Source: Ectobacillus polymachus (GTDB lineage Bacteria; Bacillota; Bacilli; Bacillales; Bacillaceae_G). From it: 64,000 nucleotides of DNA. Position 1 is the stretch's first letter, and each line of letters begins with the position of its first letter. The translations under genes and the position numbers were made by a program. The notes under the pieces are model-generated. The model searched no databases. It had not been told where the DNA came from and was given only the letters and a program-made list of their open reading frames with translations. This document shows, piece by piece, positions 8,629 to 16,950 of this stretch. The stretch spans positions 1,364,001-1,428,000 of the forward strand of contig NZ_JBLREB010000001.1 in assembly GCF_048159605.1 (NCBI RefSeq), written 5' to 3'.

Positions 8629-9132
8629 TTACATTGAATCTCCTTGCTTAACTAAACCAGATTCTTGTTCTAATTCCATCAGGTTATCCCAATCATCATT
8701 ATTTAACATATCCAGCTGTGCTTCAAGAAGCATACGGAATCTTGTCCGAAATACCTTTGATTGTTTCTTCAACTCATCAATATCAAACGTAACTTTGCGA
8801 GCTTTTACTAACGCTTCATTAATGATACGATCTGCATTTTTTTCAGATTCACGAATAATCAATTTCGCTTCTTTTTGAGCATTTCTCTTCACATCTTCAG
8901 CAGCTTCTTGCGCAATGACAATTGATTTATTTAAAGTATCTTCAATACTAGAAAAATGTCCAAGCTTCTGCTGCAATTCTTCAACATGTTCTTCTAACTT
9001 TTTCTTCTCACGAATCACAAGCTCATAATCTTTAATTACTTGATCAAGAAACTCATTTACTTGATCTTCATCATATCCGCGAAAACCACGGCTAAATTCC
9101 TTATTATGAATATCCAATGGTGTTAAGGGCAC
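8629..9132 (-). CDS. divIVA: cell-division/polarity protein DivIVA
   Basis: Coiled-coil scaffold that binds curved membrane at septa and poles, positioning MinCD and, in sporulation, the chromosome origin. The family N-terminus PLTPLDIHNKEFSRGFRGYD is followed by a long coiled coil. The start taken is GTG at 9132 behind GGAGGTGGCGTTT. It gives MPLTP..., 167 residues, as in homologues, whereas the longer frame would start inside the ribosome site. Last gene of the ylm cluster, 80 bases after ylmH. Confidence 0.96.
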   Translation of the reverse strand: MPLTPLDIHNKEFSRGFRGYDEDQVNEFLDQVIKDYELVIREKKKLEEHVEELQQKLGHFSSIEDTLNKSIVIAQEAAEDVKRNAQKEAKLIIRESEKNADRIINEALVKARKVTFDIDELKKQSKVFRTRFRMLLEAQLDMLNNDDWDNLMELEQESGLVKQGDSM

Positions 9133-9212
9133 AAACGCCACCTCCACGTAGTTATATAGAATTGCACTCTAAATCTTCGACAAACTTAGGACTTTTCCTT
9201 CCTAAATATGTA

Positions 9213-9986
9213 TTAATTTCGTAAACCAAAGATAATTCTCCACTTATCTCGTTTCGATTTCCCTTCAATTCCAATTAATTTACTTCTACCATAGCCTCTT
9301 GCAGAAATAACGTCGCCTTCCCGGCATTCAAAGGATGGTTGCTGGGTAACTTTCCAATTTACTTTGACAGATCCGCTTTTTATAAGCAGTTGTAATTTTT
9401 GACGTGATACGTGAAACATTTCTGCAGCAAGTACATCTAGTCGCAGCGTTGATACTGTGCCCGACTTCTCCGCCCATGCATCTTTGACCAAAATCAAATC
9501 ACTTGGAAAAATAGAAGATACAGAAACACTTGCTTTGCCAATCATTTGCAAATTACTTTGGATATAAGAGGCAACTTCTTCGGCCACAACGATGTGAATT
9601 TGATTATCCTGTAATAAGATGTCTCCAAATTTTTCACGTTTTAATCCTAGTGACATAAGAGTTCCTAACACCTGTCTATGCTCAATCGTATAATATTTAG
9701 ATGCATATGTAATCGAGAGAATATGTAAAGAAAAATCATCTTCTTCAGGTGTTAGATAGGAAGGACAAATAATGGCACGTTTTCGTTCCACATCGCTCGC
9801 GCCGCCATAGAAGTTTACAGCAACCTCCGAATCATTACCAACCACACTACGAATAATGTTCTGTTCCCTCGGATCGAGAAAGTCTGTCAATTTTGAATTA
9901 TGATAGAATTCAGCCGCTTCCTTCCATTCCAGTACTTTATCAACAAATATAGCTTCTTCTGGACGGAAGTGTTCGTAAATACTCAT
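9213..9986 (-). CDS. ylmH: S4-domain RNA-binding protein YlmH (RqcP2-like)
   Basis: A 257-residue protein with a C-terminal S4 RNA-binding domain (RLDVLAAEMFHVSRQKLQLL, about residues 177-196 onward). YlmH/RqcP-type proteins act in ribosome quality control on peptidyl-tRNA stalled on the 50S subunit. The start is the ATG at 9986 (MSIYEHFRPEE), which fits homologues; a TTG start 15 bases earlier would overlap ylmG. It belongs to the sepF-ylmG-ylmH-divIVA operon. Confidence 0.92.
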   Translation of the reverse strand: MSIYEHFRPEEAIFVDKVLEWKEAAEFYHNSKLTDFLDPREQNIIRSVVGNDSEVAVNFYGGASDVERKRAIICPSYLTPEEDDFSLHILSITYASKYYTIEHRQVLGTLMSLGLKREKFGDILLQDNQIHIVVAEEVASYIQSNLQMIGKASVSVSSIFPSDLILVKDAWAEKSGTVSTLRLDVLAAEMFHVSRQKLQLLIKSGSVKVNWKVTQQPSFECREGDVISARGYGRSKLIGIEGKSKRDKWRIIFGLRN

Positions 9987-9993
9987 CTTACCA

Positions 9994-10260
9994 TCAACCA
10001 AAAATCATATATAAAATTTTTGCTAAACCAGATTGGGCAAAACGAAGTACGATAAGAGCTACGATAGGAGAAATGTCAATCATTCCAATTGCTGGTATAA
10101 TGCGACGAAACGGCTCTAAAAACGGTTCACAAATTCGAGCAAGGAAAACACCAATGGCAGATTCTCTCGCACTTGGTAACCAAGATAGTAAAATATAAAC
10201 AATTATTGCATAATAATAAACATCAAAGAGGGTAAGCAATATACTAGGTATGATGTTCAT
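9994..10260 (-). CDS. ylmG: YggT-family membrane protein YlmG
   Basis: A small 88-residue integral membrane protein with two YggT-type hydrophobic segments; the motif EPFLEPFRRIIP lies between them. Homologues occur next to sepF in Gram-positives, cyanobacteria and plastids and are linked to division or membrane organisation, but the biochemical role is unknown. It sits 6 bases downstream of sepF. Confidence 0.92.
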   Translation of the reverse strand: MNIIPSILLTLFDVYYYAIIVYILLSWLPSARESAIGVFLARICEPFLEPFRRIIPAIGMIDISPIVALIVLRFAQSGLAKILYMIFG

Positions 10261-10266
10261 GAAGGT

Positions 10267-10710
10267 TTACCACCTCTTTATACTTGAATTTTCTTCTTCT
10301 AATAATTCTGATATAGCCCCAACGATATCAACATTTTCAGGTGTACAAATAAATGTTTTGACCCCGAGCTTTTGGATATCCCCACCAATTGCATAAACCG
10401 TACCACTTAAAAAATCAACAATACGTAATGCTTGATCGCTCGGCACTCGTTGCAAATTAATAACTACAGCCCTGCGATTTTTCAGTTGATCAGCAATAGC
10501 TTGTGCTTCTGAATACGTACGTGGCTCAAGTAATACAACTTTAGAAGAACCTTTTGCTTTCTCAATACTTACAACATTTGGCTTTTGACCATGCTTTTGT
10601 AAAGGTAGTTCCTCATCCACTGGTTGATCTCTCTCCATTTCCAACTGTCTATGCTCTTCTAATTCCTCATTCGTGTCAAAGAAAAAATCCTTTACCTTTG
10701 ACCAACTCAT
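10267..10710 (-). CDS. sepF: cell division protein SepF
   Basis: SepF polymerises into rings, anchors FtsZ to the membrane through an N-terminal amphipathic helix and shapes the septum. The 147 residues start MSWSKVKDFFF (the helix). An acidic, variable linker follows, then the globular domain (about 60-140) with VVLLEPRTYSEAQ and VDFLSGTVYAIGG. Same operon as ylmE and ylmG; ftsZ itself is 5 kb further upstream. Confidence 0.96.
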   Translation of the reverse strand: MSWSKVKDFFFDTNEELEEHRQLEMERDQPVDEELPLQKHGQKPNVVSIEKAKGSSKVVLLEPRTYSEAQAIADQLKNRRAVVINLQRVPSDQALRIVDFLSGTVYAIGGDIQKLGVKTFICTPENVDIVGAISELLEEENSSIKRW

Positions 10711-10722
10711 GTGTTCCCCTCC

Positions 10723-11400
10723 TTAATGATCTTCTGCAACTAAAATCGTTCCTAGTCGAATAAATGTTGCCCCCTCTTCTATCGCTATTGTGTAGTCATT
10801 AGACATACCCATTGATAGTTCTGTACAAGGAGCATAAGGTAGGTGCAACGAATGTATTTCAGATTGAATATTCTTTAACGTCTGGAAGCATGTACGAATT
10901 TCTTCCTCATTACTTGTATAAGGAGCCATTGTCATAAGTCCGACAACATTAATTTTATCATATGCTTCTAATTCTTTCACAAACTGAATAGCTTCTTCTG
11001 GACTAAGTCCATGCTTAGACTCTTCCTTTGAAGTTTTCACCTGCAAGAAGCATCGAATGGTTTTCTCGGCTCTTTTTTGAATTTCCTTTGCTAAAGACAT
11101 GCGATCTAACGCATGTAAATAATCAATTTTATTAATGATTTCTTTCACTTTTCTCGTTTGAAGTGATCCGATGTAATGCCAAATGGCTTCATCACCAAAT
11201 ACTTCCTGTTTATGTGAAAAACCTTCCGGGCGATTCTCTGCTATATGCTTTAAGCCCGCACGAAGAACTTCCTTTGTTTTTTCATCTCCTACCGTTTTTG
11301 TTACAGCAACTATAGTAATTTCACTAGGTAAGCGATTTGCTTTTTTGCATGCAACTTCTATTTCTTTTTCTACAAGTGCTAAATGATTTTGTACTGTCAA
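10723..11400 (-). CDS. ylmE: PLP homeostasis protein (YggS/YlmE family)
   Basis: A single-domain, fold-type III PLP-binding protein that buffers pyridoxal phosphate and affects amino and keto acid balance. The 225 residues carry the PLP lysine in VAVTKTV near residues 31-37, HYIGSLQTRKV (about 80-90) and the phosphate-binding SMGMSNDY near the C-terminus. The start codon is TTG in a TTGA overlap with the ylmD stop, behind GGAGGGTTACAACCG, so coupling is likely. Confidence 0.93.
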   Translation of the reverse strand: MTVQNHLALVEKEIEVACKKANRLPSEITIVAVTKTVGDEKTKEVLRAGLKHIAENRPEGFSHKQEVFGDEAIWHYIGSLQTRKVKEIINKIDYLHALDRMSLAKEIQKRAEKTIRCFLQVKTSKEESKHGLSPEEAIQFVKELEAYDKINVVGLMTMAPYTSNEEEIRTCFQTLKNIQSEIHSLHLPYAPCTELSMGMSNDYTIAIEEGATFIRLGTILVAEDH

Positions 11401-12212
11401 CGGTTGTAACCCTCCTTAAAGCCGATAAAGCTCATCATACGTCCAGTTTTTCCGCCATCACGTCTGTGCGAGAAAAAAAGCTCCTGATCACAGCTCGTAC
11501 AAAAAGAGGTAACGACAATGTTTTGATTGGGTATACCTGCTTGAAGTACCAATTTACGATTGACTTCTTTTAAATCAAGAGAGTACTGTCCATCTGAAAC
11601 TACTTTATATGGAGCAGGATCCAACATGATTCTTTGAACGGCATCCAATACCCGGTCATCTACTACATAGCAGCAGCCTCCAATAGAAGGTCCAATTGCG
11701 ACATGTATATTTGCAATGGGAACATGCTCCTCTTCCACCCATTTGCGAATCATTTCAAGCGCAATTCCTTTTGTTGTACCCTTCCAGCCGGCATGTGCTA
11801 ATCCTATAAGATGGTGGGACGGAGCATAAAAGTATAACGGCACACAATCGGCATAACAGGATGTTAACAACATATTTTCTTCTGTTGTATAAATTCCATC
11901 TGTTCCAGGAATGCCGTCATCATACCTAAATACTCCTTTCCCTTTATCCTCATGTCCTACTCTTTCCACTTTATTATCATGAACTTGCAAGGAACAAACC
12001 CATGATTGTAAAGGGGCATGTAGTTTTTGAGCAAGTAAACGGCGGTTTTCCAGAACAATTTCTGAACGATCCTGTACATGCAATCCTACATTTAATGAAT
12101 GATAGGGATGCTCTCCAATGCCGCCTTCTCTTGTGGAGAAACCTGCTAGTACTCCGTTCCAATCTGAAATGTACAAGATACCGTCTTTATTTTGAAATGG
12201 TTCATACATCAT
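11397..12212 (-). CDS. ylmD: peptidoglycan editing / purine nucleosidase-type protein (YfiH/LACC1 family, YlmD)
   Basis: A 271-residue member of the YfiH/LACC1 (DUF152) family. Members have been called multicopper polyphenol oxidases but act as purine nucleoside phosphorylase/adenosine deaminase-type enzymes; E. coli YfiH edits cell-wall precursors. The metal-site residues are visible in SCYADCVPLYF and LAHAGWKGT. First gene of ylmD-ylmE-sepF-ylmG-ylmH-divIVA. It is separated from ylmC by a terminator. Confidence 0.9.
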   Translation of the reverse strand: MMYEPFQNKDGILYISDWNGVLAGFSTREGGIGEHPYHSLNVGLHVQDRSEIVLENRRLLAQKLHAPLQSWVCSLQVHDNKVERVGHEDKGKGVFRYDDGIPGTDGIYTTEENMLLTSCYADCVPLYFYAPSHHLIGLAHAGWKGTTKGIALEMIRKWVEEEHVPIANIHVAIGPSIGGCCYVVDDRVLDAVQRIMLDPAPYKVVSDGQYSLDLKEVNRKLVLQAGIPNQNIVVTSFCTSCDQELFFSHRRDGGKTGRMMSFIGFKEGYNR

Positions 12213-12239
12213 ACAACGGCTCCTTATTTTTCATCATAA

Positions 12240-12283
12240 AAAAAGTATGGTGTTTGTTGTCTATTTTACCATACTTTTATTTT
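12240..12283 (-). terminator. terminator between ylmC and ylmD
   Basis: Hairpin with arms AAAAGTATGGT/ACCATACTTTT and T-rich flanks on both strands, so it can work in both directions. It separates the ylmC transcript from the ylmD operon. Confidence 0.75.
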
Positions 12284-12326
12284 TTCATAATGACAATATA
12301 AAATAAAGTAGAATTTGCAATATTTT

Positions 12327-12605
12327 TTAGGAAAATGTCGTAGGCTGCTCAGAATTTGTCGGCATCTCGCTTACTTGTACACGAACGAGAATTACATCTT
12401 CTCCAATTTTCACGATTTGGCGCCAAGGAATCAAAATTTCATCTTCTTTTCGTAATAATCCAAGCACTCTACCTTGTTTGCCAATGATAATAGCTTGAAT
12501 TTTACCAGTAATAACGTCAATATCGATGTCTCCAATGTTTCCGAGTTTTTTTCCATCAAACACATTTACAACATCCTTTGATTGAAAATCTGAAATTCGA
12601 ATCAT
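12327..12605 (-). CDS. ylmC: PRC-barrel sporulation protein YlmC/YmxH
   Basis: A 92-residue PRC-barrel protein. The N-terminal MIRISDFQSKDVVNVFDGK and GNIGDIDID make up the barrel typical of YlmC and YmxH of spore formers. The start is the ATG at 12605, about 10 bases from AAGGAGAGG; an ATG six bases earlier sits too close to the ribosome site. Precise role unknown. It has terminators on both sides, so it is probably a single-gene unit. Confidence 0.9.
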   Translation of the reverse strand: MIRISDFQSKDVVNVFDGKKLGNIGDIDIDVITGKIQAIIIGKQGRVLGLLRKEDEILIPWRQIVKIGEDVILVRVQVSEMPTNSEQPTTFS

Positions 12606-12682
12606 TAGCATCCTCTCCTTTGTAATCAGTATATGATACGAGTTTGTGCTGTATGTGAATACTGAAAAAAAGGAGAAAAGAA

Positions 12683-12715
12683 TAAAACCGTCAAACAGTA
12701 AATTACTGTGACGGT
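12683..12715 (-). terminator. terminator downstream of sigG (distal)
   Basis: Minus-strand hairpin ACCGTCACAGTA...TACTGTTTGACGGT followed by TTTTATTC. It is the second of two hairpins between sigG and ylmC. Confidence 0.8.
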
Positions 12716-12760
12716 CATGTATAAGTATTAAATATACAAAATTGCTTTAAAACTTATCTG

Positions 12761-12802
12761 GTAGGTGATGTAAACAAGTAGAATTCTTTCTACATCACCT
12801 TG
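12761..12802 (-). terminator. hairpin directly after sigG
   Basis: Perfect 10-bp arms AGGTGATGTA/TACATCACCT around an 18-base loop, 8 bases past the sigG stop. No strong T run, so it may stabilise the mRNA end rather than terminate alone. Confidence 0.6.
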
Positions 12803-12810
12803 TACCAATC

Positions 12811-13587
12811 TCATTGAATCGATTTATTCATTTGTTTAATTGCTGATTTTTCGAGACGAGATACTTGTGCCTGAGAGATACCGATTTCTTCAGCTACCTC
12901 CATTTGCGTTTTTCCTTGAAAAAATCGTTTTCGAATAATCATTTTTTCGCGTTCATTCAATCGTTTCATACCTTCTTTTAACGCAAGTTCCTCTAGCCAC
13001 TGTTCATCCTTTTGTTTGTCATCACTTAGCTGATCCATAACAAAAATTGGATCGCCTCCATCGTTGTAAATAGGCTCAAACAACGAGACAGGATCTTGAA
13101 TGGCATCTAAGGCAAATACCACTTCTTCATGGGTTACTCCGAGAACCTGCGCAATATCCATCGCAGTAGGCTCCTTTGAATGCTGTGCGATAAGCCTCTC
13201 TCTTACTTGTAATGCCTTATAAGCAATATCACGTAAGGAGCGAGAAACGCGTATGGGATTGTTATCTCGTAAATATCTTCTTATCTCCCCGATAATCATC
13301 GGTACAGCATATGTGGAAAATTTTACGTTTTGACCTAAGTCAAAATTATCAATGGATTTCATAAGGCCAATACAGCCAACTTGAAACAAATCGTCAACAA
13401 ATTCTCCCCTGTTGTTAAATCGTTGGATGACGCTGAGGACAAGACGTAAATTTCCATTAACGAGTTTTTCTCGTGCGGTTGTATCTCCCGATTGCATGCT
13501 TTGGAATAGTCTCCGCATTTCATCGTTTTTCAGTACTGGAAGTTTAGATGTATCTACGCCACAAATTTCTACCTTGTTTCGTGTCAA
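12811..13587 (-). CDS. sigG: forespore sigma factor sigma-G
   Basis: Late forespore-specific RNA polymerase sigma factor that drives germination, DNA-protection and coat-linked genes. The 258 residues start MTRNKVEICGVDTSKLPVL, the conserved N-terminus that carries anti-sigma CsfB/SpoIIAB contacts. Region 2 is FQVGCIGLMKSID and region 4 has EEIGISQAQVSRLEKSA. The start codon is TTG behind GGAGGGAATACA. A sigma-G-like promoter lies just upstream, and sigE lies 73 bases further on, as in B. subtilis. Confidence 0.98.
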   Translation of the reverse strand: MTRNKVEICGVDTSKLPVLKNDEMRRLFQSMQSGDTTAREKLVNGNLRLVLSVIQRFNNRGEFVDDLFQVGCIGLMKSIDNFDLGQNVKFSTYAVPMIIGEIRRYLRDNNPIRVSRSLRDIAYKALQVRERLIAQHSKEPTAMDIAQVLGVTHEEVVFALDAIQDPVSLFEPIYNDGGDPIFVMDQLSDDKQKDEQWLEELALKEGMKRLNEREKMIIRKRFFQGKTQMEVAEEIGISQAQVSRLEKSAIKQMNKSIQ

Positions 13588-13623
13588 TGTATTCCCTCCT
13601 ACTGGGAGTTGCTGTACAGAGTA

Positions 13624-13652
13624 AAGTATCTCCTTTGGAGGGATTTTTATTC
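13624..13652 (-). promoter_or_regulatory. candidate sigma-G/sigma-F promoter of sigG
   Basis: Minus strand -35-like GAATA (13648-13652), 17-bp spacer, -10-like GATACTT (13624-13630). This is close to the forespore consensus (GNATA, CATACTA) and lies where B. subtilis sigG has its autoregulated promoter. Assignment rests on pattern only. Confidence 0.55.
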
Positions 13653-13660
13653 GGACGAGC

Positions 13661-14380
13661 CTATACCATTTTATTAAATTCTTTACGCAACCGTTTGATA
13701 ATTCTTTTTTCCAACCGTGAGATGTATGATTGCGAAATACCTAACATGTCCGCTACATCCTTTTGCGTTTTTTCTTCACTGCCGTCTAAACCAAAGCGCA
13801 GCTCCATAATTTGTTTTTCCCGCTCATTAAGCTGATGAAGTGCCTTTATTAACAAGTGACGGTTAACATTGGCCTCTAAATCTTTTGTTATAATATCATC
13901 ATCTGTTCCAAGAACGTCTGATAGCAATAGTTCATTGCCATCCCAATCGATATTTAGCGGTTCATCAAATGATACCTCTGAACGATTCTTATTATTCCGC
14001 CTTAGATGCATTAAAATCTCATTCTCAATACAACGTGAGGCGTACGTGGCAAGCTTTATTTTTTTCTCTGGATTAAATGTGTTGACCGCTTTAATAAGAC
14101 CAATCGTACCGATGCTGATTAAATCTTCAATATTAATCCCTGTATTTTCAAATTTTCTTGCTATGTAAACGACGAGTCGTAAATTTCGTTCAATAAGAAG
14201 AGCGCGTGCTACCTCATCACCACTTGGAAGCTTTTGCAACAGTACTTCTTCTTCTTCCTTTGTTAAAGGAGGAGGGAGCGCTTCACTTCCACCAATATAG
14301 AAGATTTCATCGGTCTTAATTCCAAGCTTCTGTAATACTTTATACAGTAGATACGTCATTCTTAGCTTTATTTTCCCCAT
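13661..14380 (-). CDS. sigE: mother-cell sigma factor sigma-E precursor
   Basis: First mother-cell sigma factor, made as inactive pro-sigma-E and cleaved by SpoIIGA. The 239 residues keep the membrane-associating pro-sequence at the N-terminus (MGKIKLRMTYLLYKVLQKLG). The junction region that follows reads GIKTDEIFYIGGSEALPPPL. Region 2 is ISIGTIGLIKAVNTFN and region 4 has DMLGISQSYISRLEKRI. It lies 24 bases after spoIIGA in the spoIIG operon. Confidence 0.98.
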   Translation of the reverse strand: MGKIKLRMTYLLYKVLQKLGIKTDEIFYIGGSEALPPPLTKEEEEVLLQKLPSGDEVARALLIERNLRLVVYIARKFENTGINIEDLISIGTIGLIKAVNTFNPEKKIKLATYASRCIENEILMHLRRNNKNRSEVSFDEPLNIDWDGNELLLSDVLGTDDDIITKDLEANVNRHLLIKALHQLNEREKQIMELRFGLDGSEEKTQKDVADMLGISQSYISRLEKRIIKRLRKEFNKMV

Positions 14381-14404
14381 ACTTTTTCCTCCTACCTTTT
14401 CTTG

Positions 14405-15307
14405 TTATGCAGTGGTTGATAACAACATTTTCGGATGAAGAATGCATGTATACTCATTATCAGATGATAACTTCGTATGATTGATGCCAACATAAACATT
14501 TCGAACTGAAAGAATTTCTCCATCTTTGTAAACTCTTATCGTATCTGGTTTCACAGCCAATAAAAACTGATGGCTCTGGCCAATTCCCCGATACGGAATA
14601 ATTCGAATGCGCTTCATCCAATCTATTTGTTCTTCTTTTTCGTGTAGGAGTCTTGTAGGTTGTTTAGATTGCTCTAGCAACCATTGTGGAATCAGCTGTT
14701 TTATCGTGTCTGCCTCCACAATCATTACTGGCGTTTTTGTTATGGGATCATACAACTGATTACCATTATCAATTAGCCCGTTAAGTTTCAACTCTAATCC
14801 ATTCACAATGAGTTCTACCTCTACAATTTGCTCATACCGTATACGAGTAATTTCGATATCACCAATTCTTTTTTTAGAAAAATAATAGATAATCGGAAAA
14901 CCAATTATTACGAACAGCCAGCTAATTGGATCACCAAAGGAACTAGGTTGTGTCAAGGCCATTCCTCGTAAAATAGGACTATCCATTAGAAAGAAATGAA
15001 GGCCAATAAGTCCACCACCTACCATAAAGGTTACAAAGTAAAACATACATACTGTTGCAATGAAGGTCCGAATACGAGTAAAACCAAATGCAGCATATAC
15101 AATGAGAAAGGAAAAAAGAAGTTTAACGATTGGATGTGCAAAATCTACCGATATAAGTGTAATGATGACGAGGATAGATCCGATGAATGCTCCGCAAAGA
15201 AGTCTCCATTTTCTTATTTTCTTCTTCAATATAATAGCGGTTAGTAACAAAAGGAGGTAATCAATACAAAGATTGAGCAGCCATACAACATCCGCATAAA
15301 CAACCAA
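14405..15307 (-). CDS. spoIIGA: sporulation sigma-E processing aspartyl protease SpoIIGA
   Basis: Membrane aspartic protease that removes the pro-sequence of sigma-E after a signal from the forespore (SpoIIR). The 300 residues hold five N-terminal membrane helices (about 1-150) and a C-terminal cytoplasmic protease half. The half-site aspartate is in GLIDNGNQLYDP (D179 region); the enzyme dimerises. First gene of spoIIG, behind a Spo0A-type promoter (15491-15524) and a leader largely made of a decayed repeat. Confidence 0.97.
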   Translation of the reverse strand: MVVYADVVWLLNLCIDYLLLLLTAIILKKKIRKWRLLCGAFIGSILVIITLISVDFAHPIVKLLFSFLIVYAAFGFTRIRTFIATVCMFYFVTFMVGGGLIGLHFFLMDSPILRGMALTQPSSFGDPISWLFVIIGFPIIYYFSKKRIGDIEITRIRYEQIVEVELIVNGLELKLNGLIDNGNQLYDPITKTPVMIVEADTIKQLIPQWLLEQSKQPTRLLHEKEEQIDWMKRIRIIPYRGIGQSHQFLLAVKPDTIRVYKDGEILSVRNVYVGINHTKLSSDNEYTCILHPKMLLSTTA

Positions 15308-15332
15308 ATACTCACCTCTTCATTCATGTTAA

Positions 15333-15487
15333 ATAAAGTGAAACTTCCCACAAGTAAAGGGTTCTCCATTCCCACTAATGGTAAGCCTGATCAATCTAGA
15401 TTTTACAGATATCTACCGACTTAACCTTCCTGTGTTTCACTCAAGTATGAAAAAACAAGGCTATACTGCCCATACATAACGGATGAA
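15333..15487 (+). repeat. decayed bcr1-like element in the spoIIG leader
   Basis: Starts ATAAAGTGAAACTTCCC like the intact copies and ends ...TACTGCCCATACATAACGGATGAAA, which lines up with their ...TTACTGCCCGTTAAAGCGGGATAAA end. The total span is 155 bases. Interior stretches (GGTAAGCCTGAT, TTTTAC, CTTAACCTTC) also align, but the stems have lost pairing. It fills most of the interval between the spoIIG promoter and spoIIGA. Confidence 0.7.
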
Positions 15488-15490
15488 ATT

Positions 15491-15524
15491 AGTATAAAGT
15501 ACAACTGCTGCGAATGTCTGTCAA
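15491..15524 (-). promoter_or_regulatory. spoIIG promoter (sigma-A with 22-bp spacer, Spo0A type)
   Basis: Minus strand TTGACA (15519-15524) and TATACT (15491-15496) separated by 22 bases. The same unusual spacing defines the Spo0A-activated spoIIG promoter of B. subtilis. The spacer contains ATTCGCAG, only a partial match to a Spo0A box. Start of transcription would be near 15484. Confidence 0.75.
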
Positions 15525-15600
15525 TTTCTGTTGGAGTTTTCCTTGTTATTTTGCTAATTCTAGCCATTTCCTGTCACGTTCCTAAACAAAAGTCCAACAA

Positions 15601-15629
15601 AAAAAAGCTGACAAATGTCAGCTTTTTTT
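15601..15629 (-). terminator. ftsZ terminator (bidirectional)
   Basis: Hairpin AAAAAAGCTGAC-AAAT-GTCAGCTTTTTTT with T runs both ways. It lies beyond the bcr1-like element that follows ftsZ, so the element is within the ftsAZ transcript. Confidence 0.88.
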
Positions 15630-15636
15630 GTTTCCA

Positions 15637-15796
15637 TTTATCCCGCTTTAACGGGCAGTAAGACCCCCACTTCAAGTCTTAGAAAAATCGAAAAAGAATA
15701 AGTGGGGGTCATAACTGCCCGTAAAAGTCCGTATTGGGCGGGCTAACCCTCGGTGGGGGATGAGAAAAACCCCCACCGAGGGAAGTTTCACTTTAT
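15637..15796 (-). repeat. intact bcr1-like element after ftsZ
   Basis: Read on the minus strand: ATAAA, then GTGAAACTTCCCTCGG, a hairpin with arms CCCTCGGTGGGGG/CCCCCACCGAGGG, then a second nested stem (ACGGGCAG...CTGCCCGT enclosing CCCCCACTT...AAGTGGGGG), then GCGGG and ATAAA again. The flanking ATAAA copies (15792-15796 and 15637-15641) look like a 5-bp target duplication. The first ATAAA contains the ftsZ stop codon. It agrees in size, ends and duplication with the bcr1 repeat of the B. cereus group as I remember it. Confidence 0.85.
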
Positions 15797-16911
15797 CGTC
15801 TACGACGATTACGTAAGAAAGCAGGGATATCAATATCGTCTACTTGAGCGTTACGCTCTACAGGTTCTTCTTGGCTCACTTCTCTTGCTGCCTTTACCGG
15901 TGGTGCTGTCGCTGAAGTTACAGGTCTTGCACTTGGTTTTGGTAATGGCATTGCAAGATTATCATCAAATCCAGTTGCAATTACTGTTACGATAATTTCA
16001 TCCTTTAAGTTCTCATTAATAACAGATCCGAAAATCATATTTACTTCTGGATCTGATGCAGACGCTACAATATCAGCAGCTTCTTGTACTTCATACAAGC
16101 TTAAGTTCGTTCCACCAGTTATATTCATAAGCACACCCTGTGCGCCATCAATAGATGTTTCTAGTAATGGACTGGAGATGGCACGTTTTGCAGCCTCAGC
16201 TGCACGAGATTCTCCTGTTCCAATTCCGATTCCCATTAGAGCAGAACCTTTATTGGACATAATAGTTTTAACATCTGCGAAATCTAGATTAATAAGTCCT
16301 GGCACAGCAATCAAATCAGATATACCTTGCACCCCTTGACGCAATACATTATCTGCTTCACGGAATGCTTCCAACATAGGTGTATTTTTATCTACAATTT
16401 CTAATAAGCGGTCATTTGGAATAACGATGAGTGTATCTACATTTTCTTTTAAAGCAGAAATACCAGATTGAGCTTGTGTTGCACGTTTACGGCCTTCAAA
16501 TGTGAATGGACGTGTTACAACACCAACAGTTAAAGCACCTGATTCTTTCGCAACTTGAGCAATAACAGGAGCAGCGCCTGTACCTGTTCCGCCCCCCATA
16601 CCAGCGGTAACAAAAACCATATCTGCCCCGCGTAAAGCTTCTTGTATTTGTTCCTTGCTCTCTTCAGCAGCTTTTTTCCCAACTTCCGGATTGGCACCTG
16701 CTCCTAGACCACGGGTTAACTTGCCTCCGATTTGCATTTTTGTTTCTGCTTTTGATAGATTAAGAGCCTGGGCATCTGTATTAACAGAAATAAAATCTAC
16801 TCCTTGGACACCATGCTCAATCATCCGGTTTACTGCATTGTTTCCTCCGCCACCTACACCGATAACTCTTATGTTTGCTAATTGATCTTGAGTAGTATCA
16901 AATTCTAACAT
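15793..16911 (-). CDS. ftsZ: cell division GTPase FtsZ
   Basis: Tubulin homologue that forms the Z-ring. The 372 residues contain the GTP-binding signature GGGTGTGAAP near 104-113 and the synergy-loop FADVKTIMSNKG. A flexible linker then leads to the conserved C-terminal peptide DIDIPAFLRNRRRR, which binds FtsA, SepF and others. It follows ftsA by 39 bases. The ribosome site is AGGGGGATTTTGAT. Its TAA stop is part of the ATAAA duplication of a bcr1-like element; the C-terminus is intact. Confidence 0.99.
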   Translation of the reverse strand: MLEFDTTQDQLANIRVIGVGGGGNNAVNRMIEHGVQGVDFISVNTDAQALNLSKAETKMQIGGKLTRGLGAGANPEVGKKAAEESKEQIQEALRGADMVFVTAGMGGGTGTGAAPVIAQVAKESGALTVGVVTRPFTFEGRKRATQAQSGISALKENVDTLIVIPNDRLLEIVDKNTPMLEAFREADNVLRQGVQGISDLIAVPGLINLDFADVKTIMSNKGSALMGIGIGTGESRAAEAAKRAISSPLLETSIDGAQGVLMNITGGTNLSLYEVQEAADIVASASDPEVNMIFGSVINENLKDEIIVTVIATGFDDNLAMPLPKPSARPVTSATAPPVKAAREVSQEEPVERNAQVDDIDIPAFLRNRRRR

Positions 16912-16950
16912 ATCAAAATCCCCCTAGAACCTCATTTTTCTTATATGCAT

